Source: Catenaria anguillulae PL171 (Eukaryota; Blastocladiomycota; Blastocladiomycetes; Blastocladiales; Catenariaceae). Taken from it: a DNA stretch of 64,000 nt. The notes below the pieces were generated by a model that saw nothing but the letters and a program-made list of their open reading frames with translations, searched no databases and was not told the origin of the DNA. Made by a program: the position numbers and the translations under genes. Shown here piece after piece: positions 11,741-23,200 of this stretch; the first letter of the stretch is position 1; each line of letters begins with the position of its first letter. The stretch covers positions 62,001 through 126,000 of the forward strand of contig MCFL01000068.1 in NCBI GenBank assembly GCA_002102555.1. Reading direction: 5' to 3'.

Positions 11741-13697
11741 TCAATAGCGGAACATTTCATCGCGGCCAAGCTCCGTCACATCCGCCGACGGAGCAGGAGC
11801 AGCATCAGATACCTGCGCAACCCGATCGGCCAAATACAACAGCTCGCCCATTGGCGGTAGCGTACAGTTCCAATCCATTTGCGCACCGTATCCTGGGCCT
11901 CTTCTCCTTGTCATTGGGACACTACGTGAAAGATTCGCACCGATCGCAGCCAAAGGCGAGAGCCCCATGTACGGGTTCTGGACAAGTGGCGAAACCAGCG
12001 GTGGAAGACGCAGCGGGTCGCATTCCGGTTGGCCAGCGAGCTGGTAGGCGGGCGAGTGAGGTGACGCGTGCGGCGAGCCGCAAGGCACCAACATGTGCTC
12101 GCGAAAGTGGTCAAGCGGCCGAGCAAACTTGTACGGTTGGCGCTGGTGGGCAATAGCCGGGGACCGCGCCGGTGGCGAGCGTGTATGGCATTGGGGTGAG
12201 ACACAGTGTTGCTGATGAGGTGTTTGCGACTTGTCCGCGAACATTGTCGGGGACATGACAGGCGAAGACAAGAACGAGTAGTCGGGCGGGAGTCTCGGGT
12301 ATTGATGGGGAGCCGTGTTTGAGGCGTGCAAAACTGAATTGGGTGAGACGGAACCCGTGTTGGCGTTATGGTGCAAGAGACCCTTGGAAATAGTCATGAA
12401 CCTTGGCGAGATTGGGGGTGACAAGAGACCTGCATCAGCAGCCGCGGCAACACCACGAGAAACTGGTGGATAGGGTTGAAACCGAGGGGAATGGCCACGG
12501 GAATGGGCGCGGGAACGTGTAAGGGTGATTTCGTTGCCGGACCACGACCGAGGCGGATACGAGGCAAAGAATGTCGGGCTTGTTGGAGTAATAACGTGGT
12601 CCATGATCATGACCGCAGAGTGGTCGGCTGGAGTTTGGCTGACCGTGATTACCCTTGGAGTCATGACGGTCTCAGTGTGTTGTTCTTGCTCAACTTGGTC
12701 CTGAGGGAATGTGGAACGATGGCACCGATCCTCGGTACGAATGGAAACGTCCAGCAAGGGCGACAACGAGCGGTCTTGACGACTGTGATCCAACACCGCC
12801 CGCTTTCGCGATACCGATACCGCTGTGGTCTGCTGATGCGAGTGAACCCCAGGCAAGACAAACGGCTCGTCGCTTGTCAACGAGGCGCCCATGGACGCGG
12901 CGACACGGCACACGTCGGACGAGGTGATTTCATGGCCGCGTGGGAAATGTGCCAATGTGCTTGCCCACAAGCGTTGGCGAGCTCGCGCGTTCGGAGCAAG
13001 ATCCTTGACGGCCTTGGCCACGCGCTGCTTGCGAGGCAACGGATGGACGTTGAGCTCGGGCGGGGCATCGAGCAAGTCAGCAACGACGTAGGCACAGGTC
13101 AAGTGGCGGTAGACTTGAGCTCTCGACAGGCAGTACCGAGCGAGAAAGAATGCCTGTGTTCAAGAAAATGAACTTGATGTGTGAGCCAAGCAGACAGCGA
13201 AAGAAACAACACAAAAGAAAAGAGAGAGAGAGACGGAAAAGGAATACCTCGAGTGTGGCATACGGCGGATTAGCGTGCATGTAAAGCTTCTCTTGTGCAA
13301 CGGTGCGAATGGCCATGACACCGTCGGCAAAGTCGTGCTCGGATGTTGCCAAAGCACCTCCCTCGTCGTCGTTTCCAGAGCCATTGTTGTCTGTGCCCAT
13401 GCTTGCACGTGAACGGCTGGCACCGGCACCGTTCGTTCGACGGGCAGACGACAAGGCGCTTGAGCTTGAAGAGTTGGGTGCGATAGCCAAGTACTTGCCG
13501 ATAATGGCTTCAAGGGCGCGAAGTCGATCGGCCTGTGCTTGAACGTGTTCGCTCGGCGCTGCAGTAGCTGTTTGTTCTGGGTACCGGGCTTGCACAGCCT
13601 GCACAGGTACGACGGTATTGGCCGCAGGAAGCGAGAGCCCCGAGTCCCGCGTGGTCGATGGCGTGGTTGACGCGGGTGATGGGGGGGCGGCCATCAT
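11741..13697 (-). CDS. disordered protein with a possible helix-turn-helix domain
   Basis: Two exons (minus 13697-13248 and 13153-11741, intron 13154-13247) give 620 aa in phase 0: the joint reads PPYATLE / AFFLARYCLSRAQVYRH. The globular part is ~115-235, rich in predicted helices; the segment LSRAQVYRHLTCAYVVADL followed by basic helices and LW..L..ITSSDV recalls the 'SRSxAYxLI' helix-turn-helix of ParB/KfrA-like DNA-binding proteins, though this is an impression. The rest (~240-620) is Pro/Ser-rich with many SP pairs, as in regulators phosphorylated by proline-directed kinases. Function not assigned; a transcriptional role would be a guess. Confidence 0.6.
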
Positions 13698-15786
13698 GTT
13701 TTGTCCCTGATCTTGACGTTATCACGCACAAATGGCCAGTAATGATCGTGCGGCAACTTCGCAATGAGGCGGTCTGGTATACGAGGTATCAATGCGGGGC
13801 GAGAAAAAGTCGTCAGTATTGATTCTGCGAAGAGAGAGTGAGTGAGGGAGTGAGGGAAGGGCGCCGAGTGAGCCAGCTCGGGTCAGAGGAGGTTAGCCTG
13901 CGTGCAAATACATGTTGGGTTCCAACAAGCGTGTTATGAATGCGGGGCAGCTCAAACAAGTGCAGACGCGTCGAGAACAGAAACGATCAACAAGAACAGG
14001 AAATTGAAGAGAGGAAATCGAGGGCCTAGCCCTAAACCTTGGCCAGATAGCATGATTTCGATTGGCTCATATCGTCAACAAAACGAGAATCGGGAAAGCT
14101 TGGTTGGCGCCCGCAGAAACAAAAAGCGGGAGTGGGAGTGGGAGGATGGCTCAGGCATACTCGTAGACAGGAGCATGCATACCCGAAGAGCTTGTTGTTT
14201 TTGTCTAATCTTGAAATGTGCCACCCACAATTCAGTTTCAGTTGAGTGCAAGTGCAGAGTGGGGGAGAATGGTTTGGAGGCGGGGCCAATCGTCAACTTG
14301 GAGCAGCGTAGGAGGCTGCAGTGGCAACGTGATCGCAGCGACAATGGTGAGGCAATCAAAGGGCGAAAGGATGTTTTGATGGGGCGGTGTCAAACAATGA
14401 CGGCGGGTCAACAACAATACTTTTGGTGCAAACAGCAAGAGGAAAAGGGCAGACGTCGTTGACCCGTCCTCGGCCAAGAGCTGGCTGGGGGGTTGGGCCC
14501 ATCTTTTGTACACGAGATGTGGTGAATGCTTGCGAGGAAAACGTGCCCATGGGGCCCATGGCCGGCGGCTTTTTCCAGGCAAGTCAGGAAAGTGAACAAG
14601 CGAAATCCCGATCGGCGAGTCCAACGGCCGATACCAATATGAAGTGAAACTGCAACAAAGAGAAATGAGCCATGCATTGGTGTGTTGGGTTGGGTTGTCC
14701 TCTTTCAAATGGTGGCACACACAAATGCCGAATTGGGAAAGACACAAGTCACCCGAATGCAATGGGGGGACGCCCACATGGGCGGAATACATGGAGCATT
14801 GGATCTTTTTGAACGAAAGTTGGTAGCAAGCTTGTCAGTGGCGCGATCAACACTCGAACCCTGTGTTCATTCATTCCCGAAGAGGCGTGCCGAACGGTTC
14901 TCATCGTCTGCGAACTTGTCTTCCATCCAATGCCTCACATCGGCAATGGCTCCGAACCAAGTCCTCCAAGCTTGATGCTGATCATGACGTATTTAATCCC
15001 TCAATCGGTACTTGTACCTCTTTCCGAGCATCGTGAATGCTTGACTATGTTTTCAAACGTAATGAAAATGAGCTGCAAATCTGCTGTTGTTCCTAGTATT
15101 CACCAGCAGCAATAATCCATGGCCAGCAGCCACCAGAAATGAACACTGTGGGGTCCAGTCGAAAGTTGCAGGACTGGGGCGCACTCCCACTTGTCTGATT
15201 TACCAACAAAACGATGTGTACTAACCTGCTGTCGAGATTTGTCGTGACAAATTGTCTGGAAGCCCTACCTAAGTATGCTATGATCAAACATGCACTTTGT
15301 TCCTTGATGTCCGACGCGACCGCCGAGAACCTCAGCCACCCAATTCCGATGACAACAGGGTGTGTGATCGGGATTGCAAGGTTCGAGCAACCATTGTCTC
15401 GCGTTCGCGAAGGCTGTGATGTGTGGGTTGCGACCAGCCGTTGAAGCTCAGAACTCGGGGTCGACGCAGGTAGCCCGTGCAATCGCGTTATCGTTCTCCG
15501 ATAGCTGGTGAATGGCGTCGAGCTTGCAGATTCGCACTCCTCATGCATCAGCTCCGTGGTTTAATGCATGAGGACATGTGTAGTTGCTCGCTCATGATCA
15601 CTACCGAGTCACTGACAGTGTATGCAAGTTCAAACTAAGTTCAGGACAGAAGAAGAACAGAATCGATCTAAACCTGGTAGGTAGTAGCCGTCCCAGTCAA
15701 TCTCGTCAGTGATGAGAAATGCTTGTCCATAACACAGTCATGGAGAGGATAACAGCTGTTCCCAAAGCAAGAATTACCTTCATGAT
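13698..15786. other. long gene-poor interval
   Basis: About 2.1 kb with lower GC than the genes. Open frames exist on both strands (for example minus 15093-15548, 151 codons), but none shows conserved motifs, codon bias or splice-supported extension. The left part probably contains a long 5' leader or promoter of the preceding minus-strand gene. A tRNA-like B-box match near 14848-14860 does not fold into a tRNA. Confidence 0.45.
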
Positions 15787-18700
15787 TTACAAATCAAAGC
15801 GAATACCCAAATCAAAAAAGACAGCTCTTCTTCGATCCACCATACTTTGAGAAACGGCCATTGGCGTCTGGGATGATGCATCGCGACCCGTCTGAGCCCG
15901 GAGCCACGGCCACATTACCACTGGAAACTGTTCCAAAAGCTCAGACACGTCAACCATCAGTGCTTCAACGCGCTCGATTGCGTCTGGATGGGAACACGCG
16001 AATTCAAAGTCGGATCCGCCCATTCCGGCCGATTGAGAATATTGGCCGACGCAGAAGCTTCGGGTGCCGTGGGCTACGAATGCACACGTGGTCGCGTGCG
16101 TGAATCGAGATCACCGGTGAGTCAGCCAGTTTTTGCTTGTTGACCATGGTTTGAAGAATGTGCGTACCTGGCCGGCCATCCACCAACCGCGTCGCCAACC
16201 CCCTTGCAATCATCACCACCTTCTGGTCGGGTGTCGACGTCACCTGGACTGCCCGAATCGCACGATGATTGCCGACCACAACACCAAGTTCGCGGTCCAC
16301 TTGTTTCCAGCGCAGCAGCGGGTGAGGGTGGTACACGGACGAATGAAACACCTTGCCCGGTTTGCCCGTGAGAACGCGAAACGTCGACGTAGAATATCCA
16401 GAACACGATGCGCCGACGCCGTACATGGCGCAAGGTTCACCGGCAAACACCATCCCAAACTGCATCTTGTCGCCAGCGACGCACCAGGCAATATAGGCCG
16501 GGTTGGAGGGTGTGCCGCCTGCGACAATGGGTTGGCAGCCCTTGGACTTTGCGTCAGCAAGCGTGTTCCATTCGAAATGGCGGTAAAAGAAAATGTTGTC
16601 GTGGTCAGCAAGCAGGATTTCGAGCTGGATATTCGAGCGTGGGAGCGAGCGGCGCGTTGTGGTTTCGGATTCTGGGTCAACTCGGGTTGAAAACAGGATC
16701 ATCTCGTCCTCGTTACCAGCAGCACTGTCGTTTGCGGTCGAGAGACTGGATGCCGAGAGCGGGCAAACGACCTCGAAATGCACTTGACCATCCTCGAGCA
16801 AGAGCTTGCCCGGGAGAACAGTGTCTTGGGAAAAGCGGTAGCGGGCGCAATAGGTTTGCCGGCGTGGGAATTCAATGCCCACCTACATAAGTTGGTAGTC
16901 AGGGCATGAGATCACTTGGTTATTGATGGACACGAACATACGACTCCAGCTTGAGGGTACAATGGCTCGTCGAGCGAATATGGCACCCACTCGAGAATGC
17001 GGTCGGCTGGATTTTCGATTGATGACGGAATGTGGACGTTACGTCCCTATTCAAAGAAAGTCAGTTGCACCATCGTTGTGAGATTTTCACATCAAACATC
17101 CGTACTCTTGTCAACCAAGAAAATGAGGTTGTTTGTGCCGCCGTTCCAACAACAGACGCAGAACAAATCCAACCATTGTGCTCGCCTTGGTACGTGAACG
17201 TTGGCACATATTCCTGCTGGTCTGCTTGCTGTACCAATGCCCGCACAATGTATACGGACTTTCCCGCAATCCTCCCTCCGACAACCGCATTGGGCGGAGG
17301 CATCACGAAATCAGTATCTGCCGGCATCCAGGCGGTCAGAGGAAACGGCATATCTGAAGTTGTGGCAAAGAAATCGTCTGAAAAGAAAAGTGGGAATGTC
17401 AGACTTGAGGATCTTGTACAAGTGTAACCATGTATTTATACAAGCGAGATGAAGCAATAACGTACAGTTGCACGTCCAATCATCCACGCCATACATTCCT
17501 TCCCATCCATACCAAACCAATGCACGCATGGCCAGAGACGAAATGTCAATCATGAACGTCAAGTCCAGGCTCTCGCAAACAGCGCCCAAGGCGAATGTGG
17601 CATGTTCAATGTGGTCCCAGCCGACATGCTTTCCCTCCATTACGTGCCCAGTCGCAATCGGATGGTCACGGTTGAGCGTGCTCGGTTCTGAGCGATGCGC
17701 CTCGGCCAAGTGGTGAAACAGCTGATGTAACAGCCGCAGCTCCTTGAGCAAATGAAGATGGACGACCATCGCGCTTGTGTCTGCGTGTCGGTAATGAAGG
17801 GCGTGCATCCACTCGTTCCACGTTGTTTCTGGCGCGGCAAGCGTGGATCGAACACGAGATAGGGCGGCCCTTGCGCAATCGAGCTGGGCAAAGTACAGCT
17901 GAGGATCCATGTACGAAAAGAGGTTGTCACTGAGAGCCAGGCAGTAGTCGCCCAAGGTTGCGATTTTCGAGTCGAGGAGCCGCCAAAACGTGCTGAATTG
18001 GGCGGTTGGCGGTTGGCGGCGGATTGAGTCGCAAATGTCTTGGCACAACTGTGAGGCCGCCTGGAATCTGTACCCGCATACGTTAGAGTAGTCCACGGAG
18101 AAAGCGGAAACGAGACGTGCACAAGCGGAAACATACTGCTGCGTCTCAAAGTCATCCGTCACGAAAAGAATGACACGAGCCCAGTCAATTAACGAGAGAT
18201 CCCAAGGAAAGAATGAGTTGAGCTCGCTCACCGTCACATTTCCCTACCGAATGCACGAATAAATAGACGTCAGGCAAACATCTATGGCGCTCCTGTCAAG
18301 AACGGGCGAGATAACAACGGACCTCATTGTGTGTGCCTTGATTCGAATCCAACCGGCCAAGTGCCACCGGAAACCGATCCATAATCACATGAAACACATC
18401 ATCGTGTATCATCCCATGGAAGCGAGCCGTCGACGCCTCCATTCTCACGACATCCATGAGCAGCTCGGTCAGCCGCCGAGTTGCCACCGACAATCCCCAC
18501 CCAGCCCGCCGCCACAGCTCCCGAATCGCGGAACACTGAATGTCCTTGTACGCGTCGCCACGAGTCGACAAAGTTGCGACTTGATGGTCAAGCTGCTCGA
18601 GCCTGGTTGTTTGACCCATCATGGTGGAAAGCACCGTGTCCAAGTAGCGTTCAAGATCTTCGTACGTGCCAGCGATTTCTCGGACATGGCCTGATGAGTA

Positions 18701-20014
18701 TTCCACGCCAACAAGTCGAGCGAGGGCGCTAATCTTTTCGGGATTGCCTTGGACAGCAGCTGGACCCCCATTGAGCTCGATGAACGACTCGACTTGAGCG
18801 TCTACGGCGTCGTCTTGATTGGTCACTGTTGTAACAGAGTCGAGGCGAAGCACAGTATCCAGCTGGAGGGTGACCGAGAGGTGCGTCAGAGCGTTGCCGA
18901 GGTGTTGGTTGAGGAGGTCAAGTCGCTGTCGGTTTTGAGACGAATAGAAGCGCTGTGTACACACGAGGGGGTATACATATCAGTGAATGGGCGTGGGATA
19001 CACACTCAGCGTGACATGTTCGATGGTTCGCACGCGCTGCAGGGGAGTCTGTGATCGATACTTGAGAAAAAACTTGGTGGACGCCTCCACGGCTCCCGAC
19101 ACCTCGGCCAGCATCTGTTGTGCAGTATCCGGCCGCCAATGACCCGAGTCGTAGAGCCGTTGAATCACGGCCACCACGTACACGACGCGGTTGAAGAGCA
19201 GACCAGCCTGATCTCGGTTATCTTCCGACACGCGCTCGATTCCAACCATGACCTCAAGGCACCGTGCGAGTGCGCCAATGACTGGCGTATTGCCAGCGAC
19301 GGACCGCAAGAATCGAACAAGGCCGAGGGCTTGGTCAACCTTTTGAGTGCGAAGTGGATCAACGTCCTCGATCAAGTCCTCCTCGAGTTCCGGCCCGCTG
19401 AGAAAGCCGACCCGCTTGCCAGTTGGTCGCGACGGAGGCTGTTTTGCGACTGGATTCTGGCGGAGCATAACTGGCAACCGTTTCGAGGGCATTTCTACGA
19501 GCAACCGACTTTGAGTTTCCGCTGCACGCAGAGAATCTGTCCGCCGAACGCCCACCCTTTTCAGCCGTGAGTGGCGTGTGGATGCATGGACAAGCATGGA
19601 TGACGGACTGCCGTTGGCGTCGATGCTCGTCAAGGAATGCGAATCGAAACATGTGCCTTTGGTTTGACTAGACGTGCTTGCAAAGCTTCCTGAACTGCTG
19701 TGCCATGTTGGTATCAGGCTGGCGTACAAAGTGAGCCGGTCCTGGTTGGGACCAGGTTGATCAAGTGAAATTGTCGACGACTGGGACCATTCGAGTGACC
19801 CTGCGTCGGTCTGGGGCACGTCATTACATTTGTGCCGGCCACTTGAGGGTGTTTCCGTATCACACATTCGGGCGGCAGGCCTTGGCCGGGCAGCCCAAGA
19901 TCGCGACTTGGTGGTGAGGGAGCCAACGCGCGCGGCGGCAGGGGTTCGGCGGCATGAATCATCGGGCAGGGAGTCACTGTTGGCGCTGCGAGACTGGAGA
20001 GGTGCGGATGCCAT
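15787..20014 (-). CDS. HeLo/MLKL-like bundle + EF-hand-like + DM9-repeat protein, copy A
   Basis: Eight exons: minus 20014-19034, 18952-18323, 18243-18137, 18067-17466, 17377-17106, 17046-16942, 16882-16168 and 16073-15787. They sum to 1,232 codons plus stop without a break. Domains: disordered ~1-215; four-helix bundle ~220-370 resembling the MLKL N-terminal / fungal HeLo-like fold (NTPVIGALARCLEVMVGIE, then SEDNRDQAGLLFNRVV, then LQLDTVLRL); helical region; EF-hand-like stretch around 530-555 with VTVSELNSFF; helical ~570-770; DM9-like repeats from ~780 (NAVVGGRIAGKSVYIVRA; AGVVGIEF...YCARYRF...LPGKLL; VAGGTPSNPAYIAWC). Bundles of this fold permeabilise membranes in MLKL and fungal HeLo proteins; DM9 proteins include mannose-binding lectins. 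Role here unknown. The adjacent upstream paralogue shares all joints but one. Confidence 0.8.
16164..16852. repeat. gene-conversion tract, copy A side
   Basis: 689 bases that match 20557-21245 with no gap and only 8 substitutions that I count (16174, 16202, 16205, 16272, 16373, 16654, 16726, 16829), about 98.8% identity. Three change an amino acid and five are silent. Identity stops abruptly on both sides: at the first bases of the following intron, and ~30 bases inside the exon start. Confidence 0.9.
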
Positions 20015-20231
20015 TGCTTTGCCTGCGTTGCACGTCGTTTTGTTTGGTTCATTGATTCATGATGGGAACGAAGTCTGAGGCCCAAAGTGATTCGAGATGA
20101 TCGACGCCGCGACGAAGGCAAGGGACAGGACATGGCGCCTGAGGGCAGGCTGGCGAGGCAGTGTATTTATGAAGCCCACGGAGCAAGAAAACGTATATTG
20201 ACACACAAAATAGTAGGTACATTTCAATTCG
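20015..20231. promoter_or_regulatory. short spacer and promoter of copy A
   Basis: 217 bases between the stop of copy B and the start of copy A, both on the minus strand. On the minus strand it contains ATAAATAC at about 20161-20168, a possible TATA element ~150 bases before the start. The close head-to-tail spacing fits a tandem duplication. Confidence 0.4.
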
Positions 20232-23200
20232 TCACACTTCAAACCGCACGCCCAAATCAAACAAGACATGGTTGGGATTGGCACCGCCAGACTCGCTCTC
20301 TCGCGCCCGCAGCCAGGGTCTCAGAGTGATTGGGAATTGTGCAAAGAGATCGGTGGCATCCACCATCAAGGCTTCAATCTTCACAAGCTCGTTCTTGGCC
20401 AAGAATGCAAAATCAAAGTCGGAGCCGCGAGTGCCGGGCGCTTGCGTGTACTGACCGACACAGTACGTGCGATTGCCATTGGCTAGCATGGTTGCACAAG
20501 CGTGTGAGTGGGGTGAGCACATGTGACACTGAGTAAAAGCAAAAGAGGAGGGACATGTACCTGGCCTGCCATCCACCAACCGCGTCGCCAACCCTCTCGC
20601 AATCATCACCACCTTCTGGTCGGGTGTCGACGTCACCTGGACTGCCCGAATCGCACGATGATTGTCGACCACAACACCAAGTTCGCGGTCCACTTGTTTC
20701 CAGCGCAGCAGCGGGTGAGGGTGGTACACGGACGAATGAAACACCTTGCCCGGTTTGCCCGTGAGCACGCGAAACGTCGACGTAGAATATCCAGAACACG
20801 ATGCGCCGACGCCGTACATGGCGCAAGGTTCACCGGCAAACACCATCCCAAACTGCATCTTGTCGCCAGCGACGCACCAGGCAATATAGGCCGGGTTGGA
20901 GGGTGTGCCGCCTGCGACAATGGGTTGGCAGCCCTTGGACTTTGCGTCAGCAAGCGTGTTCCATTCGAAATGGCGGTAAAAGAAAATGTTGTCGTGGTCA
21001 GCAAGCAGGATTTCGAGCTGGATATTCGAGCGTGGGAGCGAGCGGCACGTTGTGGTTTCGGATTCTGGGTCAACTCGGGTTGAAAACAGGATCATCTCGT
21101 CCTCGTTACCAGCAGCACCGTCGTTTGCGGTCGAGAGACTGGATGCCGAGAGCGGGCAAACGACCTCGAAATGCACTTGACCATCCTCGAGCAAGAGCTT
21201 GCCCGGGAGAACAGTGTCTTGTGAAAAGCGGTAGCGGGCGCAATAAGTTTGGTGATGTGGAAGCTCGACTCCAATCTGGACCGGGAAGCCTGTCAATGTC
21301 GGCAAACATATACGGGGCAGGATCTATTTGGACAACGTACCACACCGGCTCGAGGATACGGTCCATCGTCCAGAGACATGGGTTTCCACACGAGCACACG
21401 GTCGGCTGGGTTGTCTACCGTTGATGGGTGGTGAACGCCGCGGCCCTGCTCAGCCAAGAGGAGTCAGTGTCCTGCATCCACGAAAATCAGAAAAGCCTCG
21501 GGCGTACCCTTGTCAGCCAATCAAAATGGACTGCATTCTTGGCTTCCATCATGCTTGGAACCACACATTGCCACTCGCTCCGCGGTCCTTCAAAGGCGTA
21601 TGACGGAACCAAATCATGACATACCCCGCGCTCGACCTGGCCTCGGACAATGTACACAGGTTTACCACGGAGCATCCCGCCCACGACCGCATTGGTTGGT
21701 AGATCGCGCTCGAATTTGGACGGCATCCACGCCGTCAACGGGAATGGCAAATCCATTGTTGTTACAAAGAAATCATCTGTCAATGCCTCGATACGTCAGG
21801 CGAGAAAAACCTGCGCGTGAAGTGTGGACAAGCAGACGTACAATTACAAGCCCAATCATCCGTGTCCCACGTGGCCATCCACCCGTACCATGTGGATGCC
21901 TGCATGGCAAGTGTCGTGACTTGAAACATGGCGTCTGGATCGAGCTCCTCGCACACGGCGCCCAGCGCAAACGCGACTTCTTGAATATCCTCCCAGGAAA
22001 CATCCTGCCAAGCTGCCGCCGAACTCTCATTGGAACCGCCCGCACTACTCTTGGGACTCGGTGGCATACACAATGGGTCAACACACATGTGTTCAATCAA
22101 CCACTGCAACGACCGGAGCTCGCTCAGCAAGCGCGAGTGGATCAAGAGTGCGCTAGCATTGGCGTGGCGCCGGCGCAAGCCCGTCAGCCACGAATTCCAG
22201 CTCGTTTCCGACAATTGAAGGGCGGCTTGCACTTGAGCGAGCGCGGCGTTGGCATGGTTCAATTGACCGAAGTAGAGCTTGGCATCCATGAAAGTAAACT
22301 GGTTGTCCCGCAGGGTCTGGCAATAGTCACCGAGAGTTGAAAGCTTGGTTTTTAGAAGGTGGAAAAAGGTCGAGTACGGTGCCGAGTATGGTAGATCGTC
22401 AATGGCAGCGCAAACGGCGCGACAAGTATCGAACGCGGCGCGGTACCTGTGGGCGGATAAGTGAGCACATGCGACACACAGTTGCATAAGGCAGAAAAAT
22501 CGTGATTGTACGTACTGAAGGGTCTCAAAGTCGTCGATCACAAAAAGCACAACAAGCGCCCAGTCAAGCAGCGTCAGGTCCCATGGAAAGAAAGTGTTGA
22601 CTTCAGCCACGGTAATGTCGGCCTGGTGCAACGGAAATCGAGTCAGCTTGAGGATCGCCCGGCATTGAAATCTGTCGAAAAACGAAGACATATGTACCTG
22701 TGAGCGCACACCATCTGGATCCAGCCGCTGCAACGCGATAGGGAACTGGTCCATGACCACACTCATCACCTCCTTGTCCAACCTCCCGTCCGCCTTGGCT
22801 GCGCCCGCCTCGGCCCGCACCTCGTCTTGCAACACCTCGGCGAGGCGCCGCACCGGCACGGCCAATCCCCACCCAGCACGCTTCCACAATTCGCGAATCT
22901 CGGTGCACTTGATCTCCTGATACGCGGCACCACGCCGCGTCAACGTCAACACTTCGCGCCCAACCTCCTCCAAACGCGCTGAATGCCCGACCATGGCTGC
23001 AAGCACCGCATCAAATTGTGTCGACAATTGCCGCTCGAGATCTTCAAATGTGCCCGAGATTTCAGTCACGAGCGCCGTGTTGAATTCAACACCGACGAGT
23101 TGTGCGAGCTCAGACACTTTTTCCGGGTTGGATTGAATGGCGAGAGGGCCACCGTTGAGCTGAATAAAGGATTCAACCTGTGCATCGAGCTCATCTTGGT

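Noticed and set aside
13902-14792. ORFs of 150-190 codons on both strands
   Set aside because: No conserved motif, no bias, overlapping each other; treated as non-coding.
14840-14875. tRNA-like B box (minus strand GGGTTCGAGTG)
   Set aside because: Flanks do not form a T-arm, acceptor stem or anticodon arm.
16133-16690. Matching plus-strand ORFs in both copies of the conversion tract (also 20523-21083)
   Set aside because: They are identical only because the DNA tract is shared; antisense to a clear DM9 exon.
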